Origin: Pseudomonadota bacterium
GTDB lineage: Bacteria > Bdellovibrionota_B > Oligoflexia > Silvanigrellales > Silvanigrellaceae
Length of the DNA: 56,237 nucleotides
Reading direction: 5' to 3'
Assembly: GCA_009926615.1 (NCBI GenBank)
Contig: RFOM01000020.1
Coordinates: 1 to 56,237, forward strand
The notes beneath the pieces were generated by a model. It was not told the DNA's origin. It made no database searches and worked only from the letters and a program-made list of their open reading frames with translations. Each line of letters starts with the position of its first letter. Within the stretch, counting starts at the first letter, position 1. Of this stretch, positions 46,438 through 55,627 are shown piece after piece. A program made the position numbers and the translations under genes.

Positions 46438-48864
46438 CTATTCGGGTTGCAGATAGGTGTGCAGAAGCTTCTTCACACCGACGACCGGAAACCGGACTTC
46501 CAGCCTGAAACCGTCAAGACTTTTCTCTATGCGCTGAACAATTCCGGTACCGAAGAGTTTGTGCCGGACTCTTTGACCCTCGAACCATTCCTGTTCCGGA
46601 GATTCGGTCGGAAGTGCATCGGCCGGTTTCAAAAACGAAAAGACATCCTTTCTGATTTTTTGAATCGAATTTGAATCAGCTGCCGCATGACCGGAGTTTC
46701 GAGGCGACGTTTGAAATTGTCTGCCGTCCGCCGAATCAAAGTCCGCATCATAAGGGAGTTGGAGTGTGCGCTGGCTGCGCCGCTCCAGCTGCACGCCCTC
46801 ACTGGGTAATTCAGCAAGAAACCGACTGGTTTCTGCAGGAAGATCGGGTCTGAAACGATTGCGGCGGATGCTTGTGAGCGTAAGTGACTCTCTTGCCCGC
46901 GTCATTGCGACGTAAAGAAGTCGACGCTCTTCTTCAATCGCGGGTTCGCTTTCGAGGCTGTTGTTGTGCGGCAAAACTCCTTCTTCAAGCCCCGAGATGA
47001 ACACCACAGGAAATTCAAGTCCCTTTGATGAGTGGATGGTCATGAGCGTAATGGCATCGGATTCACCCGACTGCACACTTTTGACCGTCGGTTCAACTGT
47101 CAGCAAAGCCTGTTCGAGAAATTTGCTGAGCCGCCTGACTCCTTGGCTCGCTGCCGCTGATTGCAGAAAAATGTCTTCCGGTTGTGCAAGAGCTGCCTCA
47201 AGTTCGTCAAGGTTATTGTCAGCAGGTTGGTTTTCGAGTTCAACCAGCGCATTTTGGAGTTCGATGACGTTGAGCCAGCGTTCGTCGAAATCTTCGGGAT
47301 GAGCCGAGCGCAGGAATTCTTCAAATTGCATTTCGTTGAGAATATCACGCAGGACCAGAGAGGGTTTGCCGCTCATATCGAGCGAGCTTCGCGCACGGCT
47401 AAAAAGTTTTTCAAAGTTTTTGAGAGCCGGCAGACCGCGGCCGACATCGGCAGTGAATTCATTCCGTGCAAGCGCAAAGGCAGTTTTGAGAAGAGTCAGA
47501 TTTTTTTGCGCGGCCGCTTCTTTGAGTTTTTCGATTGCTTTGTCGCCGAATCCCCGTCGGGGTGTTCCGATTGCCCGCAAAAACGCATTGTTGTCGTCCG
47601 GATTGACGATAAGCCGCAGATAGGCCAGCAGGGTTTTGATTTCGGCGCGCTCGTAAAACCGGACAGATCCGTAAATAATGTAAGGCAGCATGCGTCTGCG
47701 AAGTTCGTCTTCGAGAACGCGGCTCTGCGCGTTGGTCCTGTAAAGAACGGCAAAGTCGGAAAACCTTTTGCGGCGGTCATATTTGCGGAGCAGATCGGAA
47801 ACAACAATTTGCGCTTCTTCGTATGGATCAACAGCAGTTTTGCAGACGACATCGTCTCCCGAATCAGACTGCGTCCAAAGCGTCTTCGGCGCACGGCGCA
47901 AGTTGTGGGCGATGAGTTGTGTTGCCGCCTTAACGATGTTCGAAGAGCTGCGGTAATTTTGCTCAAGTTTGATAATGACGGCTTCGGGGTAAAACTTCTG
48001 AAAGTCCAGAATAAATGCCGGCTCTGCCCCGCGCCATGAGTAAATGGACTGGTCGTCGTCACCGACGATGCAAAGATTTTTTGTGTGCGAAGAAAGCAGT
48101 TGGATCAGAGTAAACTGAATTGGGTTGGTGTCCTGAAATTCATCGACCAAAAAGTATCGAAAACGGTTTTGCAGCTGCTGCCTGACGGAGGGATTTTGTT
48201 GGAGCAGGTTCACCATAACCATGAGCAGATCGTTGAAGTCCATCGCGTTCTGCGTTTTGAGCCGGTACTGATAAAGGGCATAGCATTTTTGTATGAGTTC
48301 GGCGTTGTCGTTTTCGCCGAATCGCCGGAGCTGGTTGCGTGCAGAAAGTTCGGAATCGTAGGTGTGTTCGCGAATTTGCCGCGCGTATTCTTCCGGCGTA
48401 TGACCTGCGTTTTTAAGCCGGTCGATTTTATTTTTGATCGTCGCAACGCTCAGCAGTTTGTCGGGGATATTTAACGACTGAGTGACATCTTTGAGCAGAG
48501 ATTTTTGATCGTCGTCGTCGAGAATCGAAAATGATTCACTGTAGCCGGCTTCTTTTGCGAATATTCTCAGGAAACGCGCACAGGCTGAGTGAAAGGTTGA
48601 GACGATCATGCTGCGCGCCCGTCCGCCGACAAGGTGCTCAACCCGTTCGCGCATTTCTTTTGCTGCTTTGTTCGTGAAAGTCACTGCCAGAATGCTGCTC
48701 GGCGGAACGCCGGATTCGATGAGGGCGGCGATTCTGTGGCAAATGACCCGCGTTTTGCCGCTTCCTGCACCGGCGTAAACAACCAGAGGGCCCGACAGAG
48801 TCCCGACCGCCTGTTTTTGCGCTGGATTCAGCTGGGCTTCGGTGCTCGTGCGGGCATCGCTCAT
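46438..48864 (-). CDS. pcrA: UvrD/PcrA-type DNA helicase
   Basis: An 808-residue SF1A 3'-5' helicase. Motifs in order: Ia QKQAVGT, I YAGAGSGKTRV (about 30-40), VDEFQDTNPIQ, GDDDQSIYSWRGA, LEQNYRSS, TIHSSKGLEFPVVFISGLEEG, and VAMTRARESL. The C-terminus ends in a Tudor-like module (FEGQRVRHKLFGTGIVQRIE), which binds RNA polymerase in PcrA/UvrD. It acts in mismatch and excision repair and in clearing protein blocks. It follows the acetyltransferase gene by 9 bases. Confidence 0.94.
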   Translation of the reverse strand: MSDARTSTEAQLNPAQKQAVGTLSGPLVVYAGAGSGKTRVICHRIAALIESGVPPSSILAVTFTNKAAKEMRERVEHLVGGRARSMIVSTFHSACARFLRIFAKEAGYSESFSILDDDDQKSLLKDVTQSLNIPDKLLSVATIKNKIDRLKNAGHTPEEYARQIREHTYDSELSARNQLRRFGENDNAELIQKCYALYQYRLKTQNAMDFNDLLMVMVNLLQQNPSVRQQLQNRFRYFLVDEFQDTNPIQFTLIQLLSSHTKNLCIVGDDDQSIYSWRGAEPAFILDFQKFYPEAVIIKLEQNYRSSSNIVKAATQLIAHNLRRAPKTLWTQSDSGDDVVCKTAVDPYEEAQIVVSDLLRKYDRRKRFSDFAVLYRTNAQSRVLEDELRRRMLPYIIYGSVRFYERAEIKTLLAYLRLIVNPDDNNAFLRAIGTPRRGFGDKAIEKLKEAAAQKNLTLLKTAFALARNEFTADVGRGLPALKNFEKLFSRARSSLDMSGKPSLVLRDILNEMQFEEFLRSAHPEDFDERWLNVIELQNALVELENQPADNNLDELEAALAQPEDIFLQSAAASQGVRRLSKFLEQALLTVEPTVKSVQSGESDAITLMTIHSSKGLEFPVVFISGLEEGVLPHNNSLESEPAIEEERRLLYVAMTRARESLTLTSIRRNRFRPDLPAETSRFLAELPSEGVQLERRSQRTLQLPYDADFDSADGRQFQTSPRNSGHAAADSNSIQKIRKDVFSFLKPADALPTESPEQEWFEGQRVRHKLFGTGIVQRIEKSLDGFRLEVRFPVVGVKKLLHTYLQPE

Positions 48865-48873
48865 GGTGTTTTT

Positions 48874-49587
48874 CTATCCTGTTTTCTTTTTCTTTTTTTT
48901 CCGTTTTTTGAGCTTTTTCTTGCTCTTCGTCCGTTTCTTCTTTTCATCATTTAGGCCGCTCGTCCAGTCCCTCGTTTTTTTCTTCTTTTTCTTGCGTTCG
49001 GCCGTTTCGGCGGCTGCCGCGGCGCGCGATTTTTTAAGCATCGGCGCGTAATGGGGATTGTGTTCGAGGTTACTGCTCAAATACAGGTGAGGTTTGGTGT
49101 CCGTGAAGCCTTTTTTTGCAAAAAACCGGACCGCTCTGTGGTTGTCGGGATCGGTATCCGCCATGATGATCCGGATGCCGTCTTCTTCGACCATGATTTC
49201 CACGAGTTTGTCGACGAGTTTGCCCGCAACTCCCTCGCGGGCCCACAAGTCATGCGAGCAGAGCCACAGAACGTAGCCGTAACTCCACGCAGAACCGGGT
49301 TTGGAAATCACCGTTCCGAGCACGAATCCGACGATCCGCTGCTCTTTTGAGCCCTGCTCCCAATCGTCGTTTTCGGCGACGAGACAATAGTCGCCGTCTG
49401 TGTTGAAAAGGGTCGTGACTTCGTATTCATCCCAGCTTCTGTAGAGCATCGGCCAGAGGTCGGCCTTAAAATTCATCGCACCGAGCTGATAAACCTCGGC
49501 GAGGTCCTCTATCTCCATTGTGCGCACAGAAAATGACCGTTTTGCAACACCGTTGGTTTGGTTTTGGTCGCGTCTTTCTTGAGCCAT
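48874..49587 (-). CDS. GNAT acetyltransferase with poly-lysine tail
   Basis: A 237-residue protein. Residues ~20-175 form a GNAT fold with an acetyl-CoA loop region (LWAREGVAGKLVDKLVE) and ADTDPDNHRAVRFFAKKGFTD near the C-terminal strand, like RimI-type N-acetyltransferases. After ~185 comes an extreme basic tail: KKSRAAAAAETAERKKKKKK, a short spacer, then KKKRTKSKKKLKKRKKKKKK. Such a tail probably binds nucleic acid or the ribosome. It runs into pcrA 9 bases later. The start ATG 49587 has only a distant GGGAG site. The substrate is unknown; a ribosomal or DNA-bound protein is a guess. Confidence 0.8.
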   Translation of the reverse strand: MAQERRDQNQTNGVAKRSFSVRTMEIEDLAEVYQLGAMNFKADLWPMLYRSWDEYEVTTLFNTDGDYCLVAENDDWEQGSKEQRIVGFVLGTVISKPGSAWSYGYVLWLCSHDLWAREGVAGKLVDKLVEIMVEEDGIRIIMADTDPDNHRAVRFFAKKGFTDTKPHLYLSSNLEHNPHYAPMLKKSRAAAAAETAERKKKKKKTRDWTSGLNDEKKKRTKSKKKLKKRKKKKKKTG

Positions 49588-49656
49588 GGTCCGCGAAATT
49601 CTCCCGCTGCAGCATTTGACCGGACGTCGGTTTCAATCACAGGTCGTTCCCTGTGT

Positions 49657-50727
49657 TTAAAACAGTGTCTCCAATCGTGGCGGTGCGAACACCTGTGCGT
49701 CAATCCCCCGCCGTGTCAGATGGTGGACACATGTTTGCGACCCTTCGCCGCAAACGAGGACTTGTTTGGGATGCACTTCGGCGACGAGGTCATCAATTTC
49801 GCTTAAATCAGGTGCAAAGCTGAGGGCGAAGCTTTCTGCGAAGTTGAGGTGCGCAATCCATGGGCAACGATCAGCTGCATGTTGGTCCATCAGACCTGTC
49901 CAGACCCAAATACCGTTGGGCAGAGAACGTTGCTTTCGGCTGAGCAGGTGCTCTTTGGACATGAGAACCACGCACGGTTGCTGGGCCGGATTTTCGACCC
50001 AAAGAGTTTTGGCTCCCTGATTCCATCGGGTTCCGTCCGGTGCGGGGGAGACCGCATGGGATGCTTGCGCATGGGAAACTATTCCCGTGCTTTGTTCGCT
50101 CAGAAGAAGGGGCAACAGGTTTTTGTCGGGGCAAACCGGCAGTCGCTGTTCGGTCAGTGCACCCATAATGTGATGCACCGTGGAGCCGGCATCGGCGACG
50201 ACGATGACCCGCTCGCCTGCACGAAGCAATTTGGCACAAAATTCAGTGAGACGTTCGAGTTCTCTGCGCACCGAAGTTGCAAAAAGTGCCGAAGGGTCAT
50301 TCTGCAGCTTAAGAAGAAGAGTTTCCGCCTGTTTGAATGAAGCGCGCCTGAGCGCCGGCGTTTGCCTTCTGGACCAGTGAGACGCATAGAGAAGCGAATC
50401 TTTTTTCTTTTCGACGCGCAGGAAACTTGCCCCGGGGCTTTCGCCGCTCGGCAGAAGCTCGACGCTCAGGTTGCCAAGCACGATCGGCCGAAAATAGGAG
50501 CAGGGGAGAAAAGCGGATTTTGGAAATTTTTGAACAAGAATTCTATGTGCTTCATGGCTGACCAGAATTTGTTTTCCGGCAATTTTTCCGGAGCAAAATG
50601 CGGCGCCTGCGCTTGAGATGAAATTAATATGACCGGAGCGCTGTGCATCAAGCGCCAAAATAGCGTGCTCAATGGTGATGTCGCCGTCATCATGGTTGAT
50701 TTGTATTTCATCGAAAGCAGTGAGCAT
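49657..50727 (-). CDS. Metallo-beta-lactamase-fold (exonuclease-like) protein lacking metal motif
   Basis: A 356-residue protein. Its segment order resembles the ligase-associated MBL/beta-CASP exonucleases: ALDAQRSGHINFISSAG where the family has the THAHADH motif, then VELLPSGESPGASFLRVE where it has the PAGHxLGSA block, and near the end HPKQVLVCGEGSQTCVHHL. The His/Asp metal ligands are missing at the first motif, and Ser replaces His in PSGES. If the assignment is right, the protein is catalytically dead or uses another site. ATG 50727 has GGAG 8 bases upstream. The match is by eye. Confidence 0.55.
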   Translation of the reverse strand: MLTAFDEIQINHDDGDITIEHAILALDAQRSGHINFISSAGAAFCSGKIAGKQILVSHEAHRILVQKFPKSAFLPCSYFRPIVLGNLSVELLPSGESPGASFLRVEKKKDSLLYASHWSRRQTPALRRASFKQAETLLLKLQNDPSALFATSVRRELERLTEFCAKLLRAGERVIVVADAGSTVHHIMGALTEQRLPVCPDKNLLPLLLSEQSTGIVSHAQASHAVSPAPDGTRWNQGAKTLWVENPAQQPCVVLMSKEHLLSRKQRSLPNGIWVWTGLMDQHAADRCPWIAHLNFAESFALSFAPDLSEIDDLVAEVHPKQVLVCGEGSQTCVHHLTRRGIDAQVFAPPRLETLF

Positions 50728-50759
50728 CTGAATCTCCGCGCCCGACAGATGCGGTAAAT

Positions 50760-51725
50760 TTACAGCACCGTGCCATACGGAGAGCAGAAAACAAAGCGCG
50801 GCCCAAGGGAAATGTGAATGGGCTGATCGGTCGGTTCAAGAAGATCGCCGTCGAGTGAATATTCAATTTCTTTCGAAGGTTTGAGCACGGCTTCGGAAAA
50901 GACGTGCGAAGACGCGAAATTTTCCGCAATTTTTCCCTGCCTGAGCAGGGTGTTTAAAATTCTGAAAGGCAGCTCCTTTTCACCGGCCTTCACCACAAGC
51001 AGTTCGGCTTCTTCACGGCGGGTGTTGAGGTTTCGGAATAATTTTACGCCAAACGGCATTTTGGGAATCGTTGATGCCGCGATGATGGCGGCTTGAGTCG
51101 GGTTGCTGTGAGGCCATGGACGCGGACTGCAGTTAATCGTGATTTCTTCGGTGGCGTAGAGCTGTTTGTAGGCTCCGCCCAAGTGCCCGCCGAGTGTTCC
51201 GTCGGCAATGACCTTGCTCAGAAAAAGCCCTGCTCCCAGCGTCGATGATTTGTTTTTGTAAAATTCGCCGAGAAAGCGGGCTGCGACCCCGTCTGCAAAA
51301 ATGAATCCCAGCCGCCCGTTGACTTTCAGAGTCTGCAAAGACATTTGTGCCAGCCCGTTGGGCATATGGTACGCCTCAAGCGCATCGGCAAAAACATCTT
51401 TCGGCCGCCCAAATATGCCGAGATTTGCGGCAAGAACATTGACTGTCCCGCCCCGAAGGACAAGAATGCGCGGCAGCCTGTCTGCCGGATAGGCTTGCGC
51501 AATGGCCGAAAGTGTCAAACTGATGGTGCCGTCGCCGCCGACGATGCCAATCGTGTCGATTCCCCGTGAACAGAATTCTTCGCAGACTCTGGAAAGATCG
51601 TGCAGAGAATTCGTAATTTCGAATTGACCCCGATTGCCAAGGATGTACCACAGGAGTGTATTGTGCTCGGGATCGCGTTTATTTATTTTCGCGAACGGGT
51701 TTGAGATAATTCCAAGTCCGGGCAT
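50760..51725 (-). CDS. Diacylglycerol/lipid kinase-like protein
   Basis: A 321-residue protein with the DAGK catalytic fold. GIISNPFAKIN lies near the start, the nucleotide loop IVGGDGTISLTL follows, then VLRGGTVNVLAANLGI, and a C-terminal beta domain ends SLGPRFVFCSPYGTV. The family phosphorylates diacylglycerol, sphingoid bases or related lipids. ATG 51725 gives the family N-terminus; the longer frame to 51878 lies inside rpoH and is not supported. The divergent rpoH start is only 28 bases away. Confidence 0.88.
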   Translation of the reverse strand: MPGLGIISNPFAKINKRDPEHNTLLWYILGNRGQFEITNSLHDLSRVCEEFCSRGIDTIGIVGGDGTISLTLSAIAQAYPADRLPRILVLRGGTVNVLAANLGIFGRPKDVFADALEAYHMPNGLAQMSLQTLKVNGRLGFIFADGVAARFLGEFYKNKSSTLGAGLFLSKVIADGTLGGHLGGAYKQLYATEEITINCSPRPWPHSNPTQAAIIAASTIPKMPFGVKLFRNLNTRREEAELLVVKAGEKELPFRILNTLLRQGKIAENFASSHVFSEAVLKPSKEIEYSLDGDLLEPTDQPIHISLGPRFVFCSPYGTVL

Positions 51726-51753
51726 TTTGTTGCGTTCCGTTTGGGGTAAAAAA

Positions 51754-52947
51754 ATGAGTCGACGCGGAGAGAGTCTGCCACCAAGCAAAATGAATGCAAG
51801 TGCTGATGAATCGCAGCAAACCAAAAAGAAATCGTTTGTCAGGGTCAGTCCTTCAAAAAAAGCTCCGGCAAAAGGCAAGGCCGAATCCGGCAGGCAAAAG
51901 GCCGTTGAGCCCGAAGTTCTTGAAGCAGAGATTGTCGATGACGATTCGGGCGGTCCGCATGAAGTCGAGACTCTGGATGCCGATGCCGTTCGGGGTGAGT
52001 GGGTCGATGCCGAGCAGACGGGCGGAGCGATTGCGCCCTTCGGACATTCGTCGGCTGATGATGAATCCGATGAATACGATTCGCAGGAATTAAGCGAATC
52101 GACAGGAATTGTCGCTTCTTCCGCGCTCTCACGTTACATGGCTGAGTTGCGAAGGTATCCTTTGCTGACTCTTGAAGAAGAGCGCCGGCTTGCCGTTGAG
52201 GCCTACGAGAAAAACAGCGTTGAGGCACGGCAGCGGCTGGTGACGGCCAATTTGCGTCTGGTTGTTAAAATAGCGATGGATTACCGTCGTGCCTACGCCC
52301 AGATGCTTGACCTTATTCAGGAAGGAAATGCCGGTCTGGTGCAGGCGGTCAACCGATTTAATCCGTATCGCGGTGTAAAGTTGTCCACATACAGCGCTTG
52401 GTGGATTAGGGCTTATATCCTCAAATTTCTGATGGACAACAAGAGTCTTGTGAGAATCGGTACGACCGATGCACAAAGGAAATTGTTCTTCCGGCTCAGA
52501 GCCGAAGCCGAAAAAATGTATGCTCTGACTCAGCGCTTCGATGCGCGGCTGCTTGCCGAAAAAATCGGTGTGAAGGAATCTGATGTTGTTGAAATGAATC
52601 AGCGGCTGGCAAAAGGTGACGTCTCACTTGATGCGCCGGTGTTTGATGATTCTCAGGGTGCACGTCAGGTTGATCTTATGGAAGATCCTCGTGAAAGTGC
52701 AGACGAGAAAGTTGCCCGCGAACAAATTCTCGAAATTCTGCGCGAAGAAGCCGCTGCCATTGAAAGGGAACTCAATGAGCGGGATTTGTTTATCTTTCGC
52801 AACAGAATTCTCGCGGATGATCCGATTACTCTTCAGGATGTCGGCGACAAATTCGGCATCACCCGCGAGCGGGCCCGCCAGCTTGAGTCACGGGTTTTGA
52901 AAAAGATCCGCGAACGGCTCGAGGAAGCCGGCATTGATGTTCCATAA
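51754..52947 (+). CDS. rpoH: RpoH-type sigma factor with long N-terminal extension
   Basis: A 397-residue sigma70-family protein. From residue ~122 the sequence is RpoH-like: SRYMAELRRYPLLTLEEE, NLRLVVKIAMDYRRA (region 2.1), DLIQEGNAGLVQAVNRFNP, STYSAWWIRAYI (2.4), and SLVRIGTTDAQRKLFFRLR, the RpoH box region. Region 4 is DKFGITRERARQLESRVLKKI. RpoH directs heat-shock transcription. Residues 1-121 are an added low-complexity segment, first basic (KKKSFVRVSPSKKAPAKGK), then strongly acidic. The preferred start is ATG 51754. The ribosome-binding site is only a weak GGGG. Confidence 0.9.
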   Translation: MSRRGESLPPSKMNASADESQQTKKKSFVRVSPSKKAPAKGKAESGRQKAVEPEVLEAEIVDDDSGGPHEVETLDADAVRGEWVDAEQTGGAIAPFGHSSADDESDEYDSQELSESTGIVASSALSRYMAELRRYPLLTLEEERRLAVEAYEKNSVEARQRLVTANLRLVVKIAMDYRRAYAQMLDLIQEGNAGLVQAVNRFNPYRGVKLSTYSAWWIRAYILKFLMDNKSLVRIGTTDAQRKLFFRLRAEAEKMYALTQRFDARLLAEKIGVKESDVVEMNQRLAKGDVSLDAPVFDDSQGARQVDLMEDPRESADEKVAREQILEILREEAAAIERELNERDLFIFRNRILADDPITLQDVGDKFGITRERARQLESRVLKKIRERLEEAGIDVP

Positions 52948-53830
52948 TTTTTCGATCACATATTTTCAAAAATCAATCTGGCGAATTTCAGCTTTTTTGA
53001 TTGTGAACTTTGTTACGGGCATTTATTTTCCGGTTGAAACATTCGCGCGTGAATTGAGAATTGTCAGTCTTTCTCCAAGCACAACCGAGTGGCTTGCCGC
53101 TTTGGAACTGGGGAAGTTTGTTGTCGGTGTCACGGAGCAGTGTGATACTCCGGAGGATCTGGCACGGCTGCCCAAAGTAGGTTCATTTATGCGAACAAGC
53201 ATTGAGCAGGTCCTCTTGAGAAAGCCGACGGATATTGTTGCTGTTGACGGACTTCCCGCTTCTCTGGTGCGCCGGTTTGAATCCGAAAAAATTCGTGTCC
53301 ATCTTTTCAAGGTCAGCCGGCTTTCGGATTTTCCGGCGCAGATCGTGAAGCTCGGATCGGCTTTGGGTGCATCGGTGAAAGCCCGCGTGTGGGCGGATAA
53401 ATTTGAAAAAGCATTTCCGCCGGCCGGCAGTCCGCCGGCCGCCGCTGCGACTCGGATCAATAAATCAATCTTTCTTGTCGTTTCAGTTAATCCGTTATTT
53501 GTTGCAACACCGCGAAGTTGGTTGAGTGAATTGTTTGAGAGCGCCGGCTATCGCAACGCCTTTCGACGGCTTTCAGGAGCCGGCGTCGATGCCTCCGATT
53601 TTTCAAGAATTTCGGCAGAATCGGCGCTGGCTGCCGGAGCCGACGGTTGGATTTCCTTTTATGACGGAGCACAGGACTTGAAACCGCAGCGCGATAAGCT
53701 TTTGGGTTTGATTCGTTCCCGCAGCGCGGATCCGCAGGGGCTTGTCAAAGTGCTGCCCGCTTCAATTTTCATGCGGCCCGGTCCGCGTTTGCTTGAGGCG
53801 CGTTCAATATTAAGCGGGGCCGGCCGGTGA
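52937..53830 (+). CDS. btuF: Cobalamin/metal-chelate ABC transporter binding protein (BtuF-like)
   Basis: A 297-residue helical-backbone binding protein. The signal peptide ends near PVETFA (about residue 35). The mature start RELRIVSLSPSTTEWLAALELG is typical of BtuF/FecB-type proteins, and QCDTPEDLARLPKVGSF follows. ATG 52937 lies inside the rpoH end (11-base overlap), with GAGGA 11 bases upstream. It feeds the permease encoded next, overlapping by GTGA. B12 is the best guess given the adenosyltransferase elsewhere; haem or siderophore are alternatives. Confidence 0.82.
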   Translation: MFHNFSITYFQKSIWRISAFLIVNFVTGIYFPVETFARELRIVSLSPSTTEWLAALELGKFVVGVTEQCDTPEDLARLPKVGSFMRTSIEQVLLRKPTDIVAVDGLPASLVRRFESEKIRVHLFKVSRLSDFPAQIVKLGSALGASVKARVWADKFEKAFPPAGSPPAAAATRINKSIFLVVSVNPLFVATPRSWLSELFESAGYRNAFRRLSGAGVDASDFSRISAESALAAGADGWISFYDGAQDLKPQRDKLLGLIRSRSADPQGLVKVLPASIFMRPGPRLLEARSILSGAGR

Positions 53831-54852
53831 AATCATTGACGGCAGCATTGGCACTTTTGTTTGTCTTGGGTCTTTCGGGTCTCATGTGCGGTCCGGCGAC
53901 GCCCGTGGATTTTTGGTTTTCTGCGTTCGAGTCTTTCGGATCGCTGGCTTCGGCAATTCAATCGCAGGAAGCGATTTTTGAATTGCGCACAGTGCATGTG
54001 CTTCTGGCTGCGGCGACAGGGTTTGCATTGGCATCCGCGGGCCGGAGTATGCAGAACCTTTTGCAGAACACGCTTGCGGATCCGCATGTCGTCGGTCTTT
54101 CAGCAGGAAGCACGGCGTTCGTTTTATTTGCCATCCTTTTTGCACCGCTGACGGCCCAGTCTGTGTTGTGGGACTGGATTCCTGCGGTGTGGATATTTGC
54201 GTTCGGCGGGGCAATTGCCGCGCTTGTTTTTCTGCATTTTTTGTTGCTGAAGATTGTCAGATCGTGGGGTGCGCCTTCGCTTGCGCTTGCCGGACTGTTT
54301 CTCAATGCCGGACTGGCGGCACTGCTGATGGTTTTTTTCGCGCGACTGAGCCCGTCGGGTTTGACGGAAGTTCAGTCGTGGACTTTGGGTGCCATTCAGC
54401 CTTACGGTTTCCGTCAGGCGCTGATCCTGCTTCCGTTTATTTTGTGTCCCGCGCTGTTTTTGATCCGGCTCGACAGCCCGCTTCTGATGTCTTCATTCGG
54501 TCGCGATTTTGCGATGACCAACGGCATCGAAATTGAGAAGTTGCGCTTTCGTGTGTTGCTTGCTTTGACCCTGTTGTCGGCCGCGTGTGTTTGCGCAGCC
54601 GGATCCGTGGGTTTTGTCGGATTGCTTGTTCCCCATCTGACGCGACGCTGGTCTGCAGAGGTCGGAAAAAGTTGGATCAAGCCATCATTTAACGGCATTG
54701 TCGGTGCTTGTGTGCTGGTCTGTGCAGACATCATGTCACGCACCCTGACTGCTCCGCTCGAGCTGCCCGTGGGTGTTTACACGGCACTTTTGTCCGTTCC
54801 GTTTTTGTTTGCGGTTTTACTGCGCCGGCGTGAGGATTTATTAAGGACATGA
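53827..54852 (+). CDS. btuC: FecCD/BtuC-family ABC permease
   Basis: A 341-residue permease with about ten membrane helices. Family motifs: AATGFALASAGRSMQNLLQNTLADPHVVGLSAGS (coupling and substrate path) and CAAGSVGFVGLLVPHLTRR near the C-terminus. It starts with GTG 53827 overlapping the btuF stop. It should form a BtuC2D2 complex with the next gene product. The btuF-btuC-btuD order is complete here. Confidence 0.9.
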   Translation: MKSLTAALALLFVLGLSGLMCGPATPVDFWFSAFESFGSLASAIQSQEAIFELRTVHVLLAAATGFALASAGRSMQNLLQNTLADPHVVGLSAGSTAFVLFAILFAPLTAQSVLWDWIPAVWIFAFGGAIAALVFLHFLLLKIVRSWGAPSLALAGLFLNAGLAALLMVFFARLSPSGLTEVQSWTLGAIQPYGFRQALILLPFILCPALFLIRLDSPLLMSSFGRDFAMTNGIEIEKLRFRVLLALTLLSAACVCAAGSVGFVGLLVPHLTRRWSAEVGKSWIKPSFNGIVGACVLVCADIMSRTLTAPLELPVGVYTALLSVPFLFAVLLRRREDLLRT

Positions 54853-55583
54853 GTGCTGAAACGGCTACAGCATCGGACGGGCTGGTGGTGACGGACTGGA
54901 ATGTCTGGCGCGGATCGCACTGGATTGTCCGGAGTGTGACGTTGTCGCTTCCGATGGGATCGCTGCTCGTTGTGGCGGGTCGCAACGGATCCGGAAAATC
55001 GACCTTTTTGCGTTCGGTCGCAGGACTGCTGTCTTCGAGGGAAGGTTGGAGATACTCCGGCGATTGCGCACTCTGCGGTCATTCTCAGGCTAAATACAAT
55101 ACAGCGGCCTTTATGGGACAGAACCTTGGGACTTCAGACGAGCTGACTGTCGGCGGGTTTTTAAAATTGCAGGGTTCAGCCTCCGGCAAGGCTCAGCAGC
55201 ATCTGATTGGGCGGCTTGAATTACAGTCATTGATGTCTGTGCGGCTGTCGGAGCTGAGCGGCGGCGAATGGCAACGCGTCCGGTTGGCGAGGTGTCTCAT
55301 GAAAGACTCTCGGGTGCTGCTTCTCGATGAGCCCGACGCGGCGCTGGATGATTCTTGGCGGACGGTCCTGTGGGACCTCCTTGCCGCACGCAGGAGTCTG
55401 GGACATCTGATTGTGGTTGTTCTTCATCGTCCTCTGGAGGCCTTGGGTGCGGCGACCCACTGGGCGGGGTTTGAAAGAGGGCAGTTGATGTTTTGCGAGT
55501 CTGATCGCCGTGTTTTCCCTGAGGCTTTGATGAACCGGCTTTTTTTGGGAAAAACTCTTGACTCGTCAGAATGCGTGGTTTAG
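54849..55583 (+). CDS. btuD: ABC transporter ATPase (BtuD-like)
   Basis: A 244-residue ATPase. Walker A is VVAGRNGSGKST, the Q-loop AAFMGQN, the signature RLSELSGGEWQRVRLARCL, Walker B VLLLDEPDAALD and the switch VVVLHRPLEAL. The signature spacing and SGGEWQRV wording match BtuD/FecE. ATG 54849 overlaps btuC (ATGA). In the switch segment His is followed by RP instead of the common HD. Confidence 0.9.
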   Translation: MSAETATASDGLVVTDWNVWRGSHWIVRSVTLSLPMGSLLVVAGRNGSGKSTFLRSVAGLLSSREGWRYSGDCALCGHSQAKYNTAAFMGQNLGTSDELTVGGFLKLQGSASGKAQQHLIGRLELQSLMSVRLSELSGGEWQRVRLARCLMKDSRVLLLDEPDAALDDSWRTVLWDLLAARRSLGHLIVVVLHRPLEALGAATHWAGFERGQLMFCESDRRVFPEALMNRLFLGKTLDSSECVV

Positions 55584-55627
55584 TCCACCGTTTACCAAAT
55601 CCAAGGACAACCTTGAGGTCTGGGTGT

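Noticed and set aside
55558..55586. Possible promoter for tRNA-Arg (TTGACT...TAGTCC)
   Set aside because: The -10 match is poor and the distance to the tRNA is about 40 bases; co-transcription from btuFCD is equally possible.
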